Shown one piece after another: positions 48,720 through 58,853 of a stretch of DNA of 64,000 nucleotides (position 1 is the first letter of the stretch; each line of letters opens with the position of its first letter). This DNA is from Sphingobium cyanobacteriorum. GTDB lineage: Bacteria > Pseudomonadota > Alphaproteobacteria > Sphingomonadales > Sphingomonadaceae. The notes under the pieces are model-generated. The model ran no database searches. It was not told the origin of the DNA and worked only from the letters and a program-made list of their open reading frames with translations. The stretch spans positions 248,001 through 312,000 of the forward strand of contig NZ_JAUQOM010000002.1 of NCBI RefSeq assembly GCF_030580935.1, read 5' to 3'. The translations under genes were made by a program, and so were the position numbers.

Positions 48720-49487
48720 ATGCGTTTCACTAGCGCGCTCAAGACCGCGGCGATCACTTTCGCCTTCACCGCGTCCGCCACGGCCTTTGCCCAGGGCGGC
48801 GGGGGCGGCGGCAATGCCCAGGACATGAAGAAGGCGGAAGCGGCCGCGCGCGCGCAGGAAAACGCCAAGTCGCTGGGCACCGACACCGCGGTCAAGCTGC
48901 CATCCGCCACCGTGCCGGCCGATCCCCAGAATATCTGGGATCTGGACCTGTCGAGCGGGGGGCGCGTCCGCATCCAGTTGCGCCCGGACATTGCGCCAAA
49001 CCATGTCGAGCGAATCAAGGAACTGACGCGGCAGGGTTTCTATAACGGCCTGAAATTCCACCGCGTCATCCCCGGTTTCATGGCGCAGGGCGGCGACCCC
49101 AAGGGCGATGGCACCGGCGGTTCGCAATTGCCGGACCTGAAGGCCGAATTCAATCCGATGCCGCATCTGCGCGGCACCGTGTCGATGGCCCGCGCCCAGA
49201 GCGAGGACAGCGCCAACAGCCAGTTCTTCATCGTGCTGCTGCCGCGTATGCAACTCGACAAGAAATATACCGTCTTTGGCCGGGTGATCGAAGGCATCCA
49301 ATATGTCGATGCGATTGCCCAGGGCGAACCGCCGGCCAATCCGACCGTGATCCTTCAGGCGTCGATCGAGAGCGACGGCAAGCCGCCGGTGACGGCGCTG
49401 CCCCCGCCGCCGCCCGCAGCCCCTTCGATCATCGATACGCCCGCCACGGCGCCAACAAAGCCCGCGCCCGCCCCCCGGAAGAAATAG
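48720..49487 (+). CDS. Exported cyclophilin-type peptidyl-prolyl isomerase
   Basis: Catalyses proline isomerisation, probably in the periplasm. The 255-residue protein has a signal peptide (to about residue 25, AFA-Q), a Gly-rich stretch, and a cyclophilin domain with FYNGLKFHRVIPGFMAQGGDPKGDGTGG (about 99-126) and SANSQFFIVL (about 163). The C-terminal 45 residues are proline- and alanine-rich. AAGGAAAG lies 9 bases before ATG 48720. Confidence 0.92.
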   Translation: MRFTSALKTAAITFAFTASATAFAQGGGGGGNAQDMKKAEAAARAQENAKSLGTDTAVKLPSATVPADPQNIWDLDLSSGGRVRIQLRPDIAPNHVERIKELTRQGFYNGLKFHRVIPGFMAQGGDPKGDGTGGSQLPDLKAEFNPMPHLRGTVSMARAQSEDSANSQFFIVLLPRMQLDKKYTVFGRVIEGIQYVDAIAQGEPPANPTVILQASIESDGKPPVTALPPPPPAAPSIIDTPATAPTKPAPAPRKK

Positions 49488-49511
49488 TCCGGTTCGTCCG
49501 GTGATTGGGCC

Positions 49512-50546
49512 ATGCGCGTAGATCTGTTCGATTTCGACCTGCCGCCGGAGAATATCGCGCTCCGGCCGGCGTCCCCGCGTGACAGCGCGCGGTTGCTGTT
49601 CGTGCCCGGCGCAGATGCGATGCAGGACCGGATCGTGCGCGATCTGCCGTCGCTGCTGCGCGCCGGCGACGTGCTGGTGTTCAACGATACGAAGGTCATT
49701 CCCGCCCAGTTGGAAGGGACGCGCGGCGAGGCGAAGGTCGGTGCGACGCTGCACAAGCGGCTGGGGCTGCGGCAATGGCAGGCCTTCCTGCGCAACGCCA
49801 GGCGGGTGCGCGATGGCGACCGGATCGATTTCGGCGCGGGCGTGACCGCGATCGCCGGGCCGCGCGACGCCGATGGCGGTGTGACGCTGGATTTCGAGGG
49901 CGAGGAGCCGGTGGAAGTCCTGCTGGAGCGGGCCGGGCGGATGCCGCTGCCGCCCTATATCGCCAGCAAGCGTCCGACCGACGAGCGCGACCGCAGCGAT
50001 TACCAGACCATGTTCGCGCGCGAGGATGGCGCGGTCGCCGCGCCCACCGCCGCGCTGCATTTCACGCCCGACCTGATGGCCGCGATCGCCGATGCTGGCG
50101 TCGGGACAGAGACGCTGACGCTCCATGTCGGGGCCGGCACCTTTCTGCCGGTCAAGGCCGACGATACCGACGACCACCGGATGCACGCCGAATGGGGCCG
50201 GATCGACGCGGCGACCGCCGATCGGCTGAACGCCGCGCGCGGGGCGGGCGGGCGGCTGATCGCGGTCGGCACGACATCGCTGCGCCTGCTGGAGAGCGCG
50301 GCGGGGGAGGATGGCATGATCCGCCCCTTCGCCGACGAAACCCGCATCTTCATCACGCCCGGCTACCGCTTCCGCGCGGTGGACGGGCTGATGACCAATT
50401 TCCACCTGCCCAAATCGACGCTCTTCATGCTCGTGTCGGCGCTGATGGGGACGGATCGGATGCAGGCGGTCTATGCCCATGCGATCGCGACGGGCTATCG
50501 CTTCTACAGCTATGGCGATTCCAGCCTGCTGCTGCCGGAGGGCTAA
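49512..50546 (+). CDS. queA: S-adenosylmethionine:tRNA ribosyltransferase-isomerase
   Basis: Adds the epoxycyclopentane part of queuosine to tRNA. The 344-residue protein has the QueA features [15 protein letters not shown] at the N-terminus, [12 protein letters not shown] (about 57), [12 protein letters not shown] (about 197) and the C-terminal [17 protein letters not shown]. The tgt gene, often next to it, does not follow; instead a minus-strand glycosyltransferase gene overlaps its stop by 4 bases. Confidence 0.97.
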   Translation: MRVDLFDFDLPPENIALRPASPRDSARLLFVPGADAMQDRIVRDLPSLLRAGDVLVFNDTKVIPAQLEGTRGEAKVGATLHKRLGLRQWQAFLRNARRVRDGDRIDFGAGVTAIAGPRDADGGVTLDFEGEEPVEVLLERAGRMPLPPYIASKRPTDERDRSDYQTMFAREDGAVAAPTAALHFTPDLMAAIADAGVGTETLTLHVGAGTFLPVKADDTDDHRMHAEWGRIDAATADRLNAARGAGGRLIAVGTTSLRLLESAAGEDGMIRPFADETRIFITPGYRFRAVDGLMTNFHLPKSTLFMLVSALMGTDRMQAVYAHAIATGYRFYSYGDSSLLLPEG

Positions 50547-53500
50547 GCGGGCATCGGCATCCGGCCCGCTTGCGCCATCGCATCGTCCAGGAAGCGCAGG
50601 AATTGGGGCAGGTCCGTACTCCATGCATCGCTGTCGACCGCTTGCGGTTCCAGCCAGGCATGATGATGCAGCCCCCGCAGCATCGACAGGCGCAGATAGT
50701 TGAAGCGCAGGCGATAGGCACCCTCGATGATCGGGAGCAGTTCGACCACATGGGTGCCGGGCCGGGCGAACACCATGTTGGCCAGCCCCGCGCCATGCGG
50801 GCCGACGATCAGTTCCGCGCCGTGAAACAGGGCTGCCTGTTCCCATAGCGGCATCTGCGACAGCACGCAGATGGCGAAGCCGCGCTCCGCCAGGGCCGCC
50901 TGCAACGCGATTTCGTTGCGCAGCGGGCGGCGGTGGGCGTCGGTGCGGCTGACATAGACAAGTTTCGGCGTCGGCCGCCCGTCCAGCTTCGCCTGGGCAT
51001 TGGCGATCATCCGGTCGAACACCGGGCGCACATGGGCCCATCCGCGCAAATGCCGCATGCCGATGGGCGAGGAGATCAGCCTTTTGACGAACAGCGTGTC
51101 GGACAGGAAGGCCAGCCGGTCGCGGCCAAATCCGGCCAGTTCCAGGGCCGCGACCTCAAAGTCTGGCCCGCCCGCCTTCAGCAGGATGGGCAGTCGTTCG
51201 TCCACCCCGTCCCGCAGCATCCATGCGATCGTCGGCATGAAGTTGACCATCCAGTGATACAGGCCGGATGTGGCGACCACCCCGCGCATCGCCAGGTCGA
51301 TCTGGGGCACGGCGGTCCGGTCGACGGTCGTGATCGGTTTCTTGGCGTTGATCGCGAAGCATCCGGCCTCGTTCCACACCTGACCATAGCGGTCGATGAA
51401 AACGTCCGCATATTCGACCACGGGTTGATCGCTGGCGTCCCTCATCCCCTGTTTGAATATCTCCATGTCGGCGTGCAAACGGTCGAGATGGACGGGCTTT
51501 GCCTGGGGTGACAGGCACGCAACCACCGTGCCCCACCGGCTTTCCGGGAAATCGGGCAGGGGATCGAAAGCATAGGGGGTCGGCTGCGGTTCGGGCAGAG
51601 CGTCGCCGAAAATCGCGTCGTGCAGGCGGGTCATGCGATCGATGACGGGATCGTCGGGCGTCACTTCCTTGACCAGCCGCCGAACATCGCGGATCGCTGC
51701 GAACATGCGATGGTGGCGGTGATGCTGCTCGTGGCGCAGCAGCAGGTCGGCGGCGATGGCGAAATGGTGATGGCGCAGCAGCGCCGTTATCCATTTGAAG
51801 AAATGGACCGGCGGCATCTCCGCCACGACAGGATCGTGGCAGAGGCGGGTGACGGCCACTCTATCATGCTGCACCATGGCGGATCGAAGCGCGTCGAACA
51901 GGGTCTGCACCTGTTCCGACAGCGCCACCTTTTCCACCAGCCCTGCCATCGCCGCATCATGGTCGGCCGCGCGCTGGCGATATTCGGGCAGGATGGGGAA
52001 GGGCGCGGCATCCAGCAGTTGCACCAGCGAGGGCCAGCGCCCGATCCGGTCGGTACATTCCAGCGCAATGTCTCCCCCGGTCCAGGTCGACAGGTCGAGC
52101 GGCGGTCGCGGGTCGATGCCGACCGACAGATGATGATCGTGGAATTTCGTGCCGTCGCCGGCCACCTGCGGTTCGTCCGCGCCCATCACCGCCCAGCGCG
52201 CCGGAATGCCATAGGCATGGGCGATCACCAGCCCGTGCAGCGAAGTCGACACGATATGCGCGCAGGATGCGACCTCATCGATGAACGCTTCGATCTCCTC
52301 ATGCCCGACCCGGTTGGGCGATATGATGTGGACGCCGTCGATGCGGGGCGGGTTGTTCAGGTGAATCTGGTGCAGGATCAGCCCGACCCGGTGCTTTTTC
52401 GGCGCTTTGGCGGGCTGATGGATCAGCGGCATCAGCAGGGCGGGATCGCCGTAGATGGGGTCGACCTTGCCGCCCGATCGCAGCACCAGGTCGCGGGTCA
52501 ACGGCCCGCGCACCGATCGATAATCGGCATCGGCCGCCAGGCGATCGGTCATGCGCGGCGTGCCGCTGCCCCAGACGATGGTGCCCGGCTTGGCGAATTT
52601 GACGATCGAGCCGATGGCGATGATGCGTGGTCCGCGCCTGACCCGGACGGGCGGGATGCCGCTCAGCTTTTCGACCAGATAGGGGTTGAGGATGTCGCCG
52701 AAATTGCCGGGGAAGGGGGATTCCATCCACCAGAGCGGCGGCCGGTCCGCCACCGGCAGGCCCATATCCCGCGCGCGCTGTTCGGCGGCGACGCGCACCA
52801 GTCCGCTGGCGGCGAAAGCGGCGCTCTTGCCGCCTTTCGCCTGAAGCCGGCGCAGAACCGGCGCCGCCCGTTCATATTGGTCAAGGTCGAAGCTGGCCTC
52901 GACGAACAATTTGGCGATGTCCAGTTGCTCCAGCCGGGGATCGACCTGCTTGGCGATCCGCATCGCCTGACCCGGATCGCCCCGGTTCAGGTGAATCTGG
53001 CCGAGCCGCGCGCCGATTTCGACATTGGCGGGGTCCAGGCGCAGGCCCTGCGACAGGAAGGCGATGGCATCGGCTGGCCGCCGATCGTCACTGGCCTGCG
53101 CCGCGAAATCCCGAAGCAGGGCGACCTGCCGGCGGCTTTCCACCAAAGCGGTGCGATCCGCGGCGGCATCGACCGGATTGTGCCAGCGCCGGCTCCTGGA
53201 AAATTGGACGCATGTGCGGGCGGTTGGCGGCTGGTCGCCATGCACCGCCAGCGCGGCGTCGAAGATATGGACGCCGAGCGGCTCTGCGAAGCTGCGAAAG
53301 CCCTGTTCGATGAAATAGGCGTCGGTCGCCCGCGCATCCGACGCCTGTTCCAGATCATGGATATGGGACAGGAGCCGTGCCGCCTTGTCCGACCCGGAAA
53401 AGAACAGGCAACCGGCCATGAACAGCGGATCGCCGGTGGCCGGGTCATGATCCTGCAAGCGCCCTGATCCGGTCAGGAACGCGCCAAAGTCGGCGCCGGA

Positions 53501-53767
53501 ATGCAGCAACGGGTCGGGGCGCCGGAGCAGGCGCGCGTCGATGTCGATCCACAGCACGCCATCGGGGTGGCAGGCGAGCATGTCCCGCAGGAAGCCGATC
53601 TTGCGCCGGCAGATCTGATGCCATTCCAGACCGTCCACATCGTCCATTGCCCGCAGGTCATGCCGCAGGTTCAGCCGATCGCAATCAGCCCGTAACTGGT
53701 CGGCCGCTTCGTGATAGTAGCGCCTGCCGCCATGAAAGCTGACGATGGCATGATTTTGGACCGGCAT
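50543..53767 (-). CDS. Large multidomain glycosyltransferase (GT-A-like N-term, TPR, pyruvyltransferase, GT61)
   Basis: A 1074-residue cytoplasmic protein. Residues 1-180 resemble nucleotide-sugar-type transferases with a DID motif ([13 protein letters not shown] near 72). Residues about 200-310 look like TPR helices ([32 protein letters not shown]). Residues about 345-560 resemble polysaccharide pyruvyltransferases ([12 protein letters not shown] near 351, [11 protein letters not shown]). Residues about 800-1060 match the GT61 (DUF563) family: [11 protein letters not shown] (about 836), [15 protein letters not shown] (about 935) and [17 protein letters not shown]. Domain limits are estimates. 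A fusion of this kind suggests one enzyme that builds and decorates a surface glycan. Confidence 0.82.
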   Translation of the reverse strand: MPVQNHAIVSFHGGRRYYHEAADQLRADCDRLNLRHDLRAMDDVDGLEWHQICRRKIGFLRDMLACHPDGVLWIDIDARLLRRPDPLLHSGADFGAFLTGSGRLQDHDPATGDPLFMAGCLFFSGSDKAARLLSHIHDLEQASDARATDAYFIEQGFRSFAEPLGVHIFDAALAVHGDQPPTARTCVQFSRSRRWHNPVDAAADRTALVESRRQVALLRDFAAQASDDRRPADAIAFLSQGLRLDPANVEIGARLGQIHLNRGDPGQAMRIAKQVDPRLEQLDIAKLFVEASFDLDQYERAAPVLRRLQAKGGKSAAFAASGLVRVAAEQRARDMGLPVADRPPLWWMESPFPGNFGDILNPYLVEKLSGIPPVRVRRGPRIIAIGSIVKFAKPGTIVWGSGTPRMTDRLAADADYRSVRGPLTRDLVLRSGGKVDPIYGDPALLMPLIHQPAKAPKKHRVGLILHQIHLNNPPRIDGVHIISPNRVGHEEIEAFIDEVASCAHIVSTSLHGLVIAHAYGIPARWAVMGADEPQVAGDGTKFHDHHLSVGIDPRPPLDLSTWTGGDIALECTDRIGRWPSLVQLLDAAPFPILPEYRQRAADHDAAMAGLVEKVALSEQVQTLFDALRSAMVQHDRVAVTRLCHDPVVAEMPPVHFFKWITALLRHHHFAIAADLLLRHEQHHRHHRMFAAIRDVRRLVKEVTPDDPVIDRMTRLHDAIFGDALPEPQPTPYAFDPLPDFPESRWGTVVACLSPQAKPVHLDRLHADMEIFKQGMRDASDQPVVEYADVFIDRYGQVWNEAGCFAINAKKPITTVDRTAVPQIDLAMRGVVATSGLYHWMVNFMPTIAWMLRDGVDERLPILLKAGGPDFEVAALELAGFGRDRLAFLSDTLFVKRLISSPIGMRHLRGWAHVRPVFDRMIANAQAKLDGRPTPKLVYVSRTDAHRRPLRNEIALQAALAERGFAICVLSQMPLWEQAALFHGAELIVGPHGAGLANMVFARPGTHVVELLPIIEGAYRLRFNYLRLSMLRGLHHHAWLEPQAVDSDAWSTDLPQFLRFLDDAMAQAGRMPMPA

Positions 53768-53857
53768 GCAGACTCCGCGCTGATATCATCGGTGGGCAAT
53801 GTCATGGGATACGCCAGGGCGCGGTGAGGCCGGGCCAGCGCAAGGGGGGGCACTCGT

Positions 53858-54196
53858 TCAGGTGCGTCCTACGAACAGAAACGCCACCGCCGCCATGATG
53901 CACAGGAAGGCGGCGGCATGGCGCCAGTGGAGCGGTTCGCCCAGCACCGTCACCATGAAGCCGCCGAAGATGATGAGGGCGATCGCTTCCTGCGCGATCT
54001 TGAGCTGCCCCGCGCTCCAGCCATGGGCGAAGCCGATGCGGTTGGCGGGCACGGCCAGGCAATATTCGATGAAGGCGATGCCCCAACTGATCATGATCAC
54101 CAGCAGCAGCGGCTTTTCCATCCCGCCCTTGAGATGCCAATACCAGGCGATGGTCATGAAAAGGTTGGAAAAGACAAGCAATATGATCGTCGGCAT
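53858..54196 (-). CDS. DUF486 family membrane protein
   Basis: A 112-residue inner-membrane protein of the DUF486 family, related to small DMT-type transporters. Four hydrophobic segments are visible (about 2-20, 30-48, 65-85, 92-110), with WHLKG near 20 and GFAHGWSAGQLKIAQEAI near 54-71, both family marks. Function unknown. GAGG precedes the ATG. It is separate from its neighbours. Confidence 0.85.
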   Translation of the reverse strand: MPTIILLVFSNLFMTIAWYWHLKGGMEKPLLLVIMISWGIAFIEYCLAVPANRIGFAHGWSAGQLKIAQEAIALIIFGGFMVTVLGEPLHWRHAAAFLCIMAAVAFLFVGRT

Positions 54197-54237
54197 GGAG
54201 GCCTCAGCGAGGAAGGAGGCATCGCTTTGGCATCATC

Positions 54238-54307
54238 TGCCGGCCCTGCGCAAGTCGCCATGCGCAGGGCCGGCATGCGAAAGGCCCGGCGCGACGGCCG
54301 GGCCTTT
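54238..54307. terminator. Two tandem strong hairpins downstream of the DUF2171 gene
   Basis: The first has perfect 15-base arms (54238-54252 and 54261-54275, loop of 8). The second has 11-base arms (AAAGGCCCGGC at 54280-54290 and its complement at 54297-54307). The second ends in CCTTT on both strands, so it could act as a bidirectional terminator. Confidence 0.6.
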
Positions 54308-54326
54308 GCTATGTGGCGGTCAGGGC

Positions 54327-55244
54327 CTAGCGATAGCGCCTGAAACTGTCGGCTGTGCTGCTGCTGGCCATATTTTCGCTGGTCCAGCCACCGCCATTCT
54401 GGTCGCGATTGCCGAACAGGGCGGTCTGTTCATGCTCGGCGCGCCAGGCGTCCTGGGCCTGGGCGGCGGTTTTTTCCAATGTCACCTTGGTCGCATCGAC
54501 CGACTTGATCCAGCTTGACGGGATCGAATGGTGCACGCCGCCCGAATCCTGATCGCTTTTGGTCAGGATGATGCGGTCGCCGCGCAGCTTGTCCACGGTG
54601 CCGACATGCTCGCCGTCGCTGCCGACCACCTCATGATGTTCGCGCACCTGCTGGATCGCCTGCCGCTGTTCACCACGGCGATTGCGCCAGGTGCCGAATT
54701 CAGTGTTGAAGCGGTCGCGATTTTCGCGCTGATATTCGTTGTAATCGCGGTCCAGTTCCTCGATCCGCTGCTGGCGCCAGGCATGATAGTTGCTGTCATG
54801 ATGCGCGCCATAATCCTGCTGCGGGCCGTAGCCGGTGACACGGGAGCCATGGTCCTCATTCCCATAGCCGCTGCGTTCGCCGCTATAGGGGCGGAAGCCG
54901 CGTCCGGGCAGATAGTCGTTGCCCGACGCCGCAGCATAGCCCAGCCGGCTCGACTGGTCGCGCGGATCGCCATAGGGACGGTTATAATATTCGTCATATT
55001 CGCGGCGACGTTCGGCCTCTTCGTCACCGAACCAGCTTCGGATCTCGTCACCGGCCCGGTCGAAGAAGCCCCGATCGTCATAGTCATAATCGGCCGGGGG
55101 ACGGCGATAATCGGGTCCGCCGAACTGGCCGCGCGTGCCGTAGCGATAGCCCCGCTCGTCGCGCTGACCGCGATAGCGATCACCCCGGTCCCATCCGGTG
55201 GTATGGCGATCTTCACCATAGCGGCGTCCGCCTTGATAACCCAT
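54327..55244 (-). CDS. DUF2171 domain protein with low-complexity N-terminus
   Basis: A 305-residue protein. The first 185 residues are rich in Tyr, Arg, Asp and Gly, with a short SWFGDEEAERRR segment near 70 that recurs in SWFGD-type stress proteins of sphingomonads. Residues about 195-265 form the DUF2171 domain, a PRC-barrel-like fold (EVVGSDGEHVGTVDKLRGDRIILTKSD). No signal peptide or membrane helix. The composition suggests a disordered, stress-related protein, but function is unknown. Its promoter faces the tRNA gene. Confidence 0.8.
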   Translation of the reverse strand: MGYQGGRRYGEDRHTTGWDRGDRYRGQRDERGYRYGTRGQFGGPDYRRPPADYDYDDRGFFDRAGDEIRSWFGDEEAERRREYDEYYNRPYGDPRDQSSRLGYAAASGNDYLPGRGFRPYSGERSGYGNEDHGSRVTGYGPQQDYGAHHDSNYHAWRQQRIEELDRDYNEYQRENRDRFNTEFGTWRNRRGEQRQAIQQVREHHEVVGSDGEHVGTVDKLRGDRIILTKSDQDSGGVHHSIPSSWIKSVDATKVTLEKTAAQAQDAWRAEHEQTALFGNRDQNGGGWTSENMASSSTADSFRRYR

Positions 55245-55483
55245 CGTCCTTCTCCTTCTTGTCCTGTCGAAACCCGCACGGCGTCGATGGAGGCGATAAT
55301 GGACGCAAGGGGGGCATCGTTCCGGGCGTTACGCGCGGGTAATATCCGGTTGAAACACCGCCCTGTCGCACCGGAATCCCCCGCTTTTCCGATGGGTTGA
55401 TCCAGATCAGCGCCGACGCCGCTTTTTTCCGCAAAAGACCGTTGCAAGGGCCAAATCGCTCGCCTATAGGCAGCGCTCCTTCG

Positions 55484-55559
<76 letters not shown>

Positions 55560-55582
55560 CCCCCCCCTTTCGGGGGTTGTTT
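55560..55582 (+). terminator. Intrinsic terminator of the tRNA gene
   Basis: CCCCC (55563-55567) pairs with GGGGG (55572-55576) around TTTC and is followed by TTGTTT, directly after the CCA end. Confidence 0.75.
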
Positions 55583-55613
55583 CCAAAGGACATCGCCGCC
55601 TAGAGCGATTTTC

Positions 55614-56384
55614 ATGACAGAGATGGATCAGGTGAGCCGTCCGGCCGCGACGGTGGTGATCGTGCGCGATCGTCCGGGCGCCGCGCCCGAATTGCTGATG
55701 GTGGAGCGGGCATCGACCATGGCGTTCGCGGCCGGCGCACTGGTCTTTCCCGGTGGCGCAGTGGATGACGCCGACCGCGCGCTGGCGACGCAGATCGACC
55801 ATGGGCTGGATCTGGACGAAGCGGCGGGGCGCATCGCGGCGATTCGCGAAACGATCGAGGAAGCGGGGCTGGGCATCGGGCTGACAGGGCCGGCAGAGGC
55901 CGCCCTGGTGCTGCGGCTGCGCGACGGACTGCATGACGGCAAGCCGCTGGGCGACCTGCTTGCGCGTCACGGCGTCGGTCTGGCGCTCGACACGCTGACG
56001 CCCTTTGCGCGGTGGCATCCCGCGCCTTCTGATCCGGTGCGGCGCATCTTTGATACCCGCTTCTATCTGGCGCGTGCACCCGCAGGGCAGGTGGCGAGCG
56101 TCGACACGAGCGAGAATGTCCGCCTTTTCTGGGGTACGGCGGCGGACATCATCGCCCGGTGCGACGCGGGGCAAGACCATGTCATCTATCCTACCCGCCG
56201 CAATCTGGAGCGGCTGGCGCTTGGCGCCTGCCATGCCGACCTGGTCGCCCATGCCACCGCCTTTCCGGTGGAGAAGGTGCGCCCCTGGCGGGAGGAGCGG
56301 GACGGGGAAGTGCATCTGTGCATCCCCGATCATCTTGGCTATCCCGTCACGTCACAGCCCCTGCGGCAGATACGCCGGGGCTGA
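55614..56384 (+). CDS. NUDIX hydrolase (NUDT19-like)
   Basis: A 256-residue NUDIX-superfamily protein, possibly a CoA diphosphatase. It shows the N-terminal pattern ATVVIVRD-x-PELLMVER and a split NUDIX box beginning GALVFPGGAVDDAD (about 41-54) and ending AAIRETIEEAGL (about 77-88), with the 20-residue insertion typical of NUDT7/19-like proteins. ATG 55614 or 55623. It ends 3 bases before the extensin-like gene. Confidence 0.85.
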   Translation: MTEMDQVSRPAATVVIVRDRPGAAPELLMVERASTMAFAAGALVFPGGAVDDADRALATQIDHGLDLDEAAGRIAAIRETIEEAGLGIGLTGPAEAALVLRLRDGLHDGKPLGDLLARHGVGLALDTLTPFARWHPAPSDPVRRIFDTRFYLARAPAGQVASVDTSENVRLFWGTAADIIARCDAGQDHVIYPTRRNLERLALGACHADLVAHATAFPVEKVRPWREERDGEVHLCIPDHLGYPVTSQPLRQIRRG

Positions 56385-56387
56385 TCG

Positions 56388-57116
56388 ATGCGCCGGCTGC
56401 GTCTGATCCTGCTGTGGCGGGTGCTGGTGTGGAGCGCCGTCCTGCTGCTGGCACTATGGGCTTATGGCTGGATACGGCAACGGCCGCAGGATTTGCCCTG
56501 GACCGATCTTGACCTGGGCCAGCCGGTCGGGCTGTTCACCGGCCGCAAACTTGCCGCGCTGACCGGCGACAGCGCCCGATGCCAGGCGCTGCTCGACCGG
56601 GCGGGGATTGCCTATGTGGCGATGAAGCCGGGCGGCGCGGCGCAATGCGCCTATGCCGATGCGGTGCGGTTGCAGGCCGAACGCGGCACGATCGCCCTGG
56701 TGCCCGATGCGGTTGCGCCGTCCTGCCCGGTGGTGGCCGCGCTCAAATTATGGGAATGGCAGGTGGTGCAGCCGGCGGCGTTGCGGCTTTACGGCCAGCC
56801 GGTGCGCACTATCCGTCATCTGGGCAGTTATAGCTGCCGCCGCCTCTATGGCCGCAGCCAGGGCAATTACAGCGAACATGCGACCGCTGATGCGATCGAC
56901 ATCGCGGCCTTCATCCTGAAGGATGGCCGGCAGGTCAGCGTGCGGGAGGACTGGGTGGGCAAGGGCCGGGATGCGGCTTTCCTGCGCATGGTGCGGGATG
57001 GCGCTTGCGGCCTGTTTTCGACCGTGCTGTCGCCCGATTACAATGCGGCGCATCGCGATCACTTCCACCTTGACCAGGCAGAGCGCGGCGCAACCGGATG
57101 GCGCGCCTGTCGATAA
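56388..57116 (+). CDS. Extensin-like C-terminal family protein
   Basis: A 242-residue membrane-anchored protein with an N-terminal helix (residues 9-29) and an extensin-like C-terminal domain. Marks are the C-x-LL/AYV-GGAAQC region and RHLGSYSCRRLYGRSQGNYSEHATADAIDIAAF (about 144-176), a histidine-aspartate cluster, and the closing DYNAAHRDHFHLD (about 221-233), which resembles the metal site of peptidoglycan peptidases of the D-Ala-D-Ala type. A cell-wall role in the periplasm is likely but not proved. Confidence 0.87.
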   Translation: MRRLRLILLWRVLVWSAVLLLALWAYGWIRQRPQDLPWTDLDLGQPVGLFTGRKLAALTGDSARCQALLDRAGIAYVAMKPGGAAQCAYADAVRLQAERGTIALVPDAVAPSCPVVAALKLWEWQVVQPAALRLYGQPVRTIRHLGSYSCRRLYGRSQGNYSEHATADAIDIAAFILKDGRQVSVREDWVGKGRDAAFLRMVRDGACGLFSTVLSPDYNAAHRDHFHLDQAERGATGWRACR

Positions 57117-57126
57117 TCGCGCGCAT

Positions 57127-57155
57127 GAAAAAGGGCCCGCCTTTGCAGGCGGGCC
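57127..57155 (-). terminator. Intrinsic terminator after the entericidin gene
   Basis: GGCCCGCCT (57134-57142) pairs with AGGCGGGCC (57147-57155); on the minus strand CTTTTTC follows. It lies between two converging genes. Confidence 0.75.
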
Positions 57156-57185
57156 ATGCTAGGGGACCATATAGCGACTGTTCGA

Positions 57186-57314
57186 TTAATCCGCCGCATT
57201 CTCCACGGCCTTGCCGGCGCTCTGCACGTCGCGGCCGGCGCCTTCGACGGTATTGCACGCAGCGACCATCAGCGAGCCTGTCAGCAGCAGCGCGGCCAGG
57301 ATTTTCTTCGTCAT
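57186..57314 (-). CDS. Entericidin A/B family lipoprotein
   Basis: A 42-residue small lipoprotein. MTKKILAALLLTGSLMVAAC is a signal with lipobox (VAAC), and the mature part NTVEGAGRDVQSAGKAVEN is the entericidin signature. AGGAGG lies just upstream. The 3' terminator is at 57127-57155. Entericidins are envelope stress lipoproteins; the role here is unknown. Confidence 0.9.
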   Translation of the reverse strand: MTKKILAALLLTGSLMVAACNTVEGAGRDVQSAGKAVENAAD

Positions 57315-57683
57315 CGGAAACCTCCTCAAAAAAACTTCGTGGCCGCCCGGACAGCGCCAGCGCGGCGACAGAGGGGAGAACCCGCCCCGGCGCATTCCGT
57401 TCCGGTGCCGGAAAGATAATGATTTCAAAGGGAAAATAGCCCACAAAAAGTCTGAGCCCGGAACGTGTCGGGGGGGGGAGACGTTCCGGGCTCATATTTT
57501 GTGGATAGCAAGAGCGGGGGGCAAAAGATTTGCTATCCGAAATGTACAACCCCCCAAGCGCCAGCAAGGTTCCCGAAAGACAGAAAAAATCTGCATTTTT
57601 AAATTGCCGGAATAACAGCCACTTCGTTGGTTAGTGGCGATTAACCGGATAAAAGTCGCCAGATCGGCAGGGAAAAAGCGCGA
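57315..57683. other. 369-bp gap with a large hairpin
   Basis: No gene seen. It includes the entericidin promoter region and a 64-base hairpin at 57441-57504, listed separately. The stretch just after the hairpin is AT-rich. Confidence 0.55.
57441..57504. repeat. Long hairpin with a poly-G loop
   Basis: An inner perfect 14-base stem (TGAGCCCGGAACGT with its complement ending at 57494) carries a 13-base loop with a run of eight or more G. An outer pairing CCACAAAA (57441-57448) with TTTTGTGG (57497-57504) extends it across a small bulge. Confidence 0.7.
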
Positions 57684-58658
57684 TCAGATCAGCGGTCGGC
57701 CGCTGTTGCGATATTCGGCGCGAATGCCGGAATCGGGCAGGCTATCATTCTGTGTACGGGGCGACGGCGCAGGCCAGTCGACCGCAGGCGCACCCGGCGC
57801 CAGCGTCGCTGCGGGCGGTATATAGGGCGCACCCATCAGTTCGACCGGCGGCTGGGCGGGCCTGGCCGGCCACACCGTCCGCGCCGGGCCGGAAATCGTC
57901 TCACGCCCCAGATAGATGTCACGGAACGCCGCTGCCGTGCCGTTGAAGCCGGGGTTGCGGTAAAAGATATGCGCGCCGATCACCGCCACCGGCGCCAGGC
58001 TGGACGACCAGGCCGGACGCACCGCCAGCGTATGATAATGGGTGGCGAGGCCGACCGGCGCATACACCCGCCCCGCCAGCGCATCGGCGGCCACGCGCCG
58101 TGCCCGTGCCCAGGCGGCGGCGGCCGGCGCCCGCGCCATGGCGCCGTCGCAACTGAAGGTGAACTGGCATTTATAGTCGGCGCGTTCCGACCCCTGATAG
58201 ACGACGCCGCACACGCTGTTGGGCCAGAGCGGGCTGCGCACCCGGTTGAGCACCACCTGCGCCACCGCGCGCTGGCCGTCCTCCGGTTCGTTGCCGGCTT
58301 CATAATAGATGGCGTTGGTCAGGCAGTTGAGCGCGCGATAGCTGTCGAGCGGGCTGACCCCGCGGAAAATCGCGGCGGGCGCGGCCTTGACCGCCTCCAG
58401 CCCCAGCACATGCTGGCTTTTGACCGTTTCGACGCCCGGCACCGGGTCGAACGCGCCCTCGGCAAAGAAGAAGGCCGATCCGGGGAAATTCTGCCCGACT
58501 TCTTCGGCTGGATCGGCAAAGCGCCCGGCGGCCTGCCCGCCATCCAGCATGTCCAGCGGCGCGGCGGTGATCAGGCGCGGGGCGACAAGCGCCAGCAGCG
58601 CGATCAGCAGGATCGCGACTTGCCCTTTCCATCCCTGAAACCAGGCCAATGCCGACAT
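57684..58658 (-). CDS. Cell wall hydrolase, SleB family
   Basis: A 324-residue exported hydrolase of the SleB (hydrolase_2) family, probably a lytic transglycosylase acting on peptidoglycan. It has an N-terminal helix (about 13-33). The catalytic domain starts with LNCLTNAIYYEAGNEPEDGQRAVAQVVLNRVRSPLWPNSVCGVVYQGS (about 110-157), which has the catalytic Glu in YYEAGNE, and includes QFTFSCDG. The C-terminal 60 residues are proline-rich. ATG 58658 is chosen because the membrane anchor then starts properly. Confidence 0.92.
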   Translation of the reverse strand: MSALAWFQGWKGQVAILLIALLALVAPRLITAAPLDMLDGGQAAGRFADPAEEVGQNFPGSAFFFAEGAFDPVPGVETVKSQHVLGLEAVKAAPAAIFRGVSPLDSYRALNCLTNAIYYEAGNEPEDGQRAVAQVVLNRVRSPLWPNSVCGVVYQGSERADYKCQFTFSCDGAMARAPAAAAWARARRVAADALAGRVYAPVGLATHYHTLAVRPAWSSSLAPVAVIGAHIFYRNPGFNGTAAAFRDIYLGRETISGPARTVWPARPAQPPVELMGAPYIPPAATLAPGAPAVDWPAPSPRTQNDSLPDSGIRAEYRNSGRPLI

Positions 58659-58853
58659 GATGCGCCCTGAAAAAATCTGCGACCCAAGCGTCGCGCAGGG
58701 CCGCCTTACACCAAGAGGCCGGCCAATGCTGCCCCGCTTGCGCGCCTGTGCCGGGATGGGACGGGGTAGGGCGCAAAGGTTAAAATCCCCCCTTTTGCCC
58801 GCGCAGCATTCCCTTGCTTGGCAAAGCCGCGCCGCCTCCGCTATGCGTGCGCC

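Noticed and set aside
51620..53467. A 615-codon plus-strand frame
   Set aside because: Antisense to the large glycosyltransferase, with shadow-type composition and no motifs.
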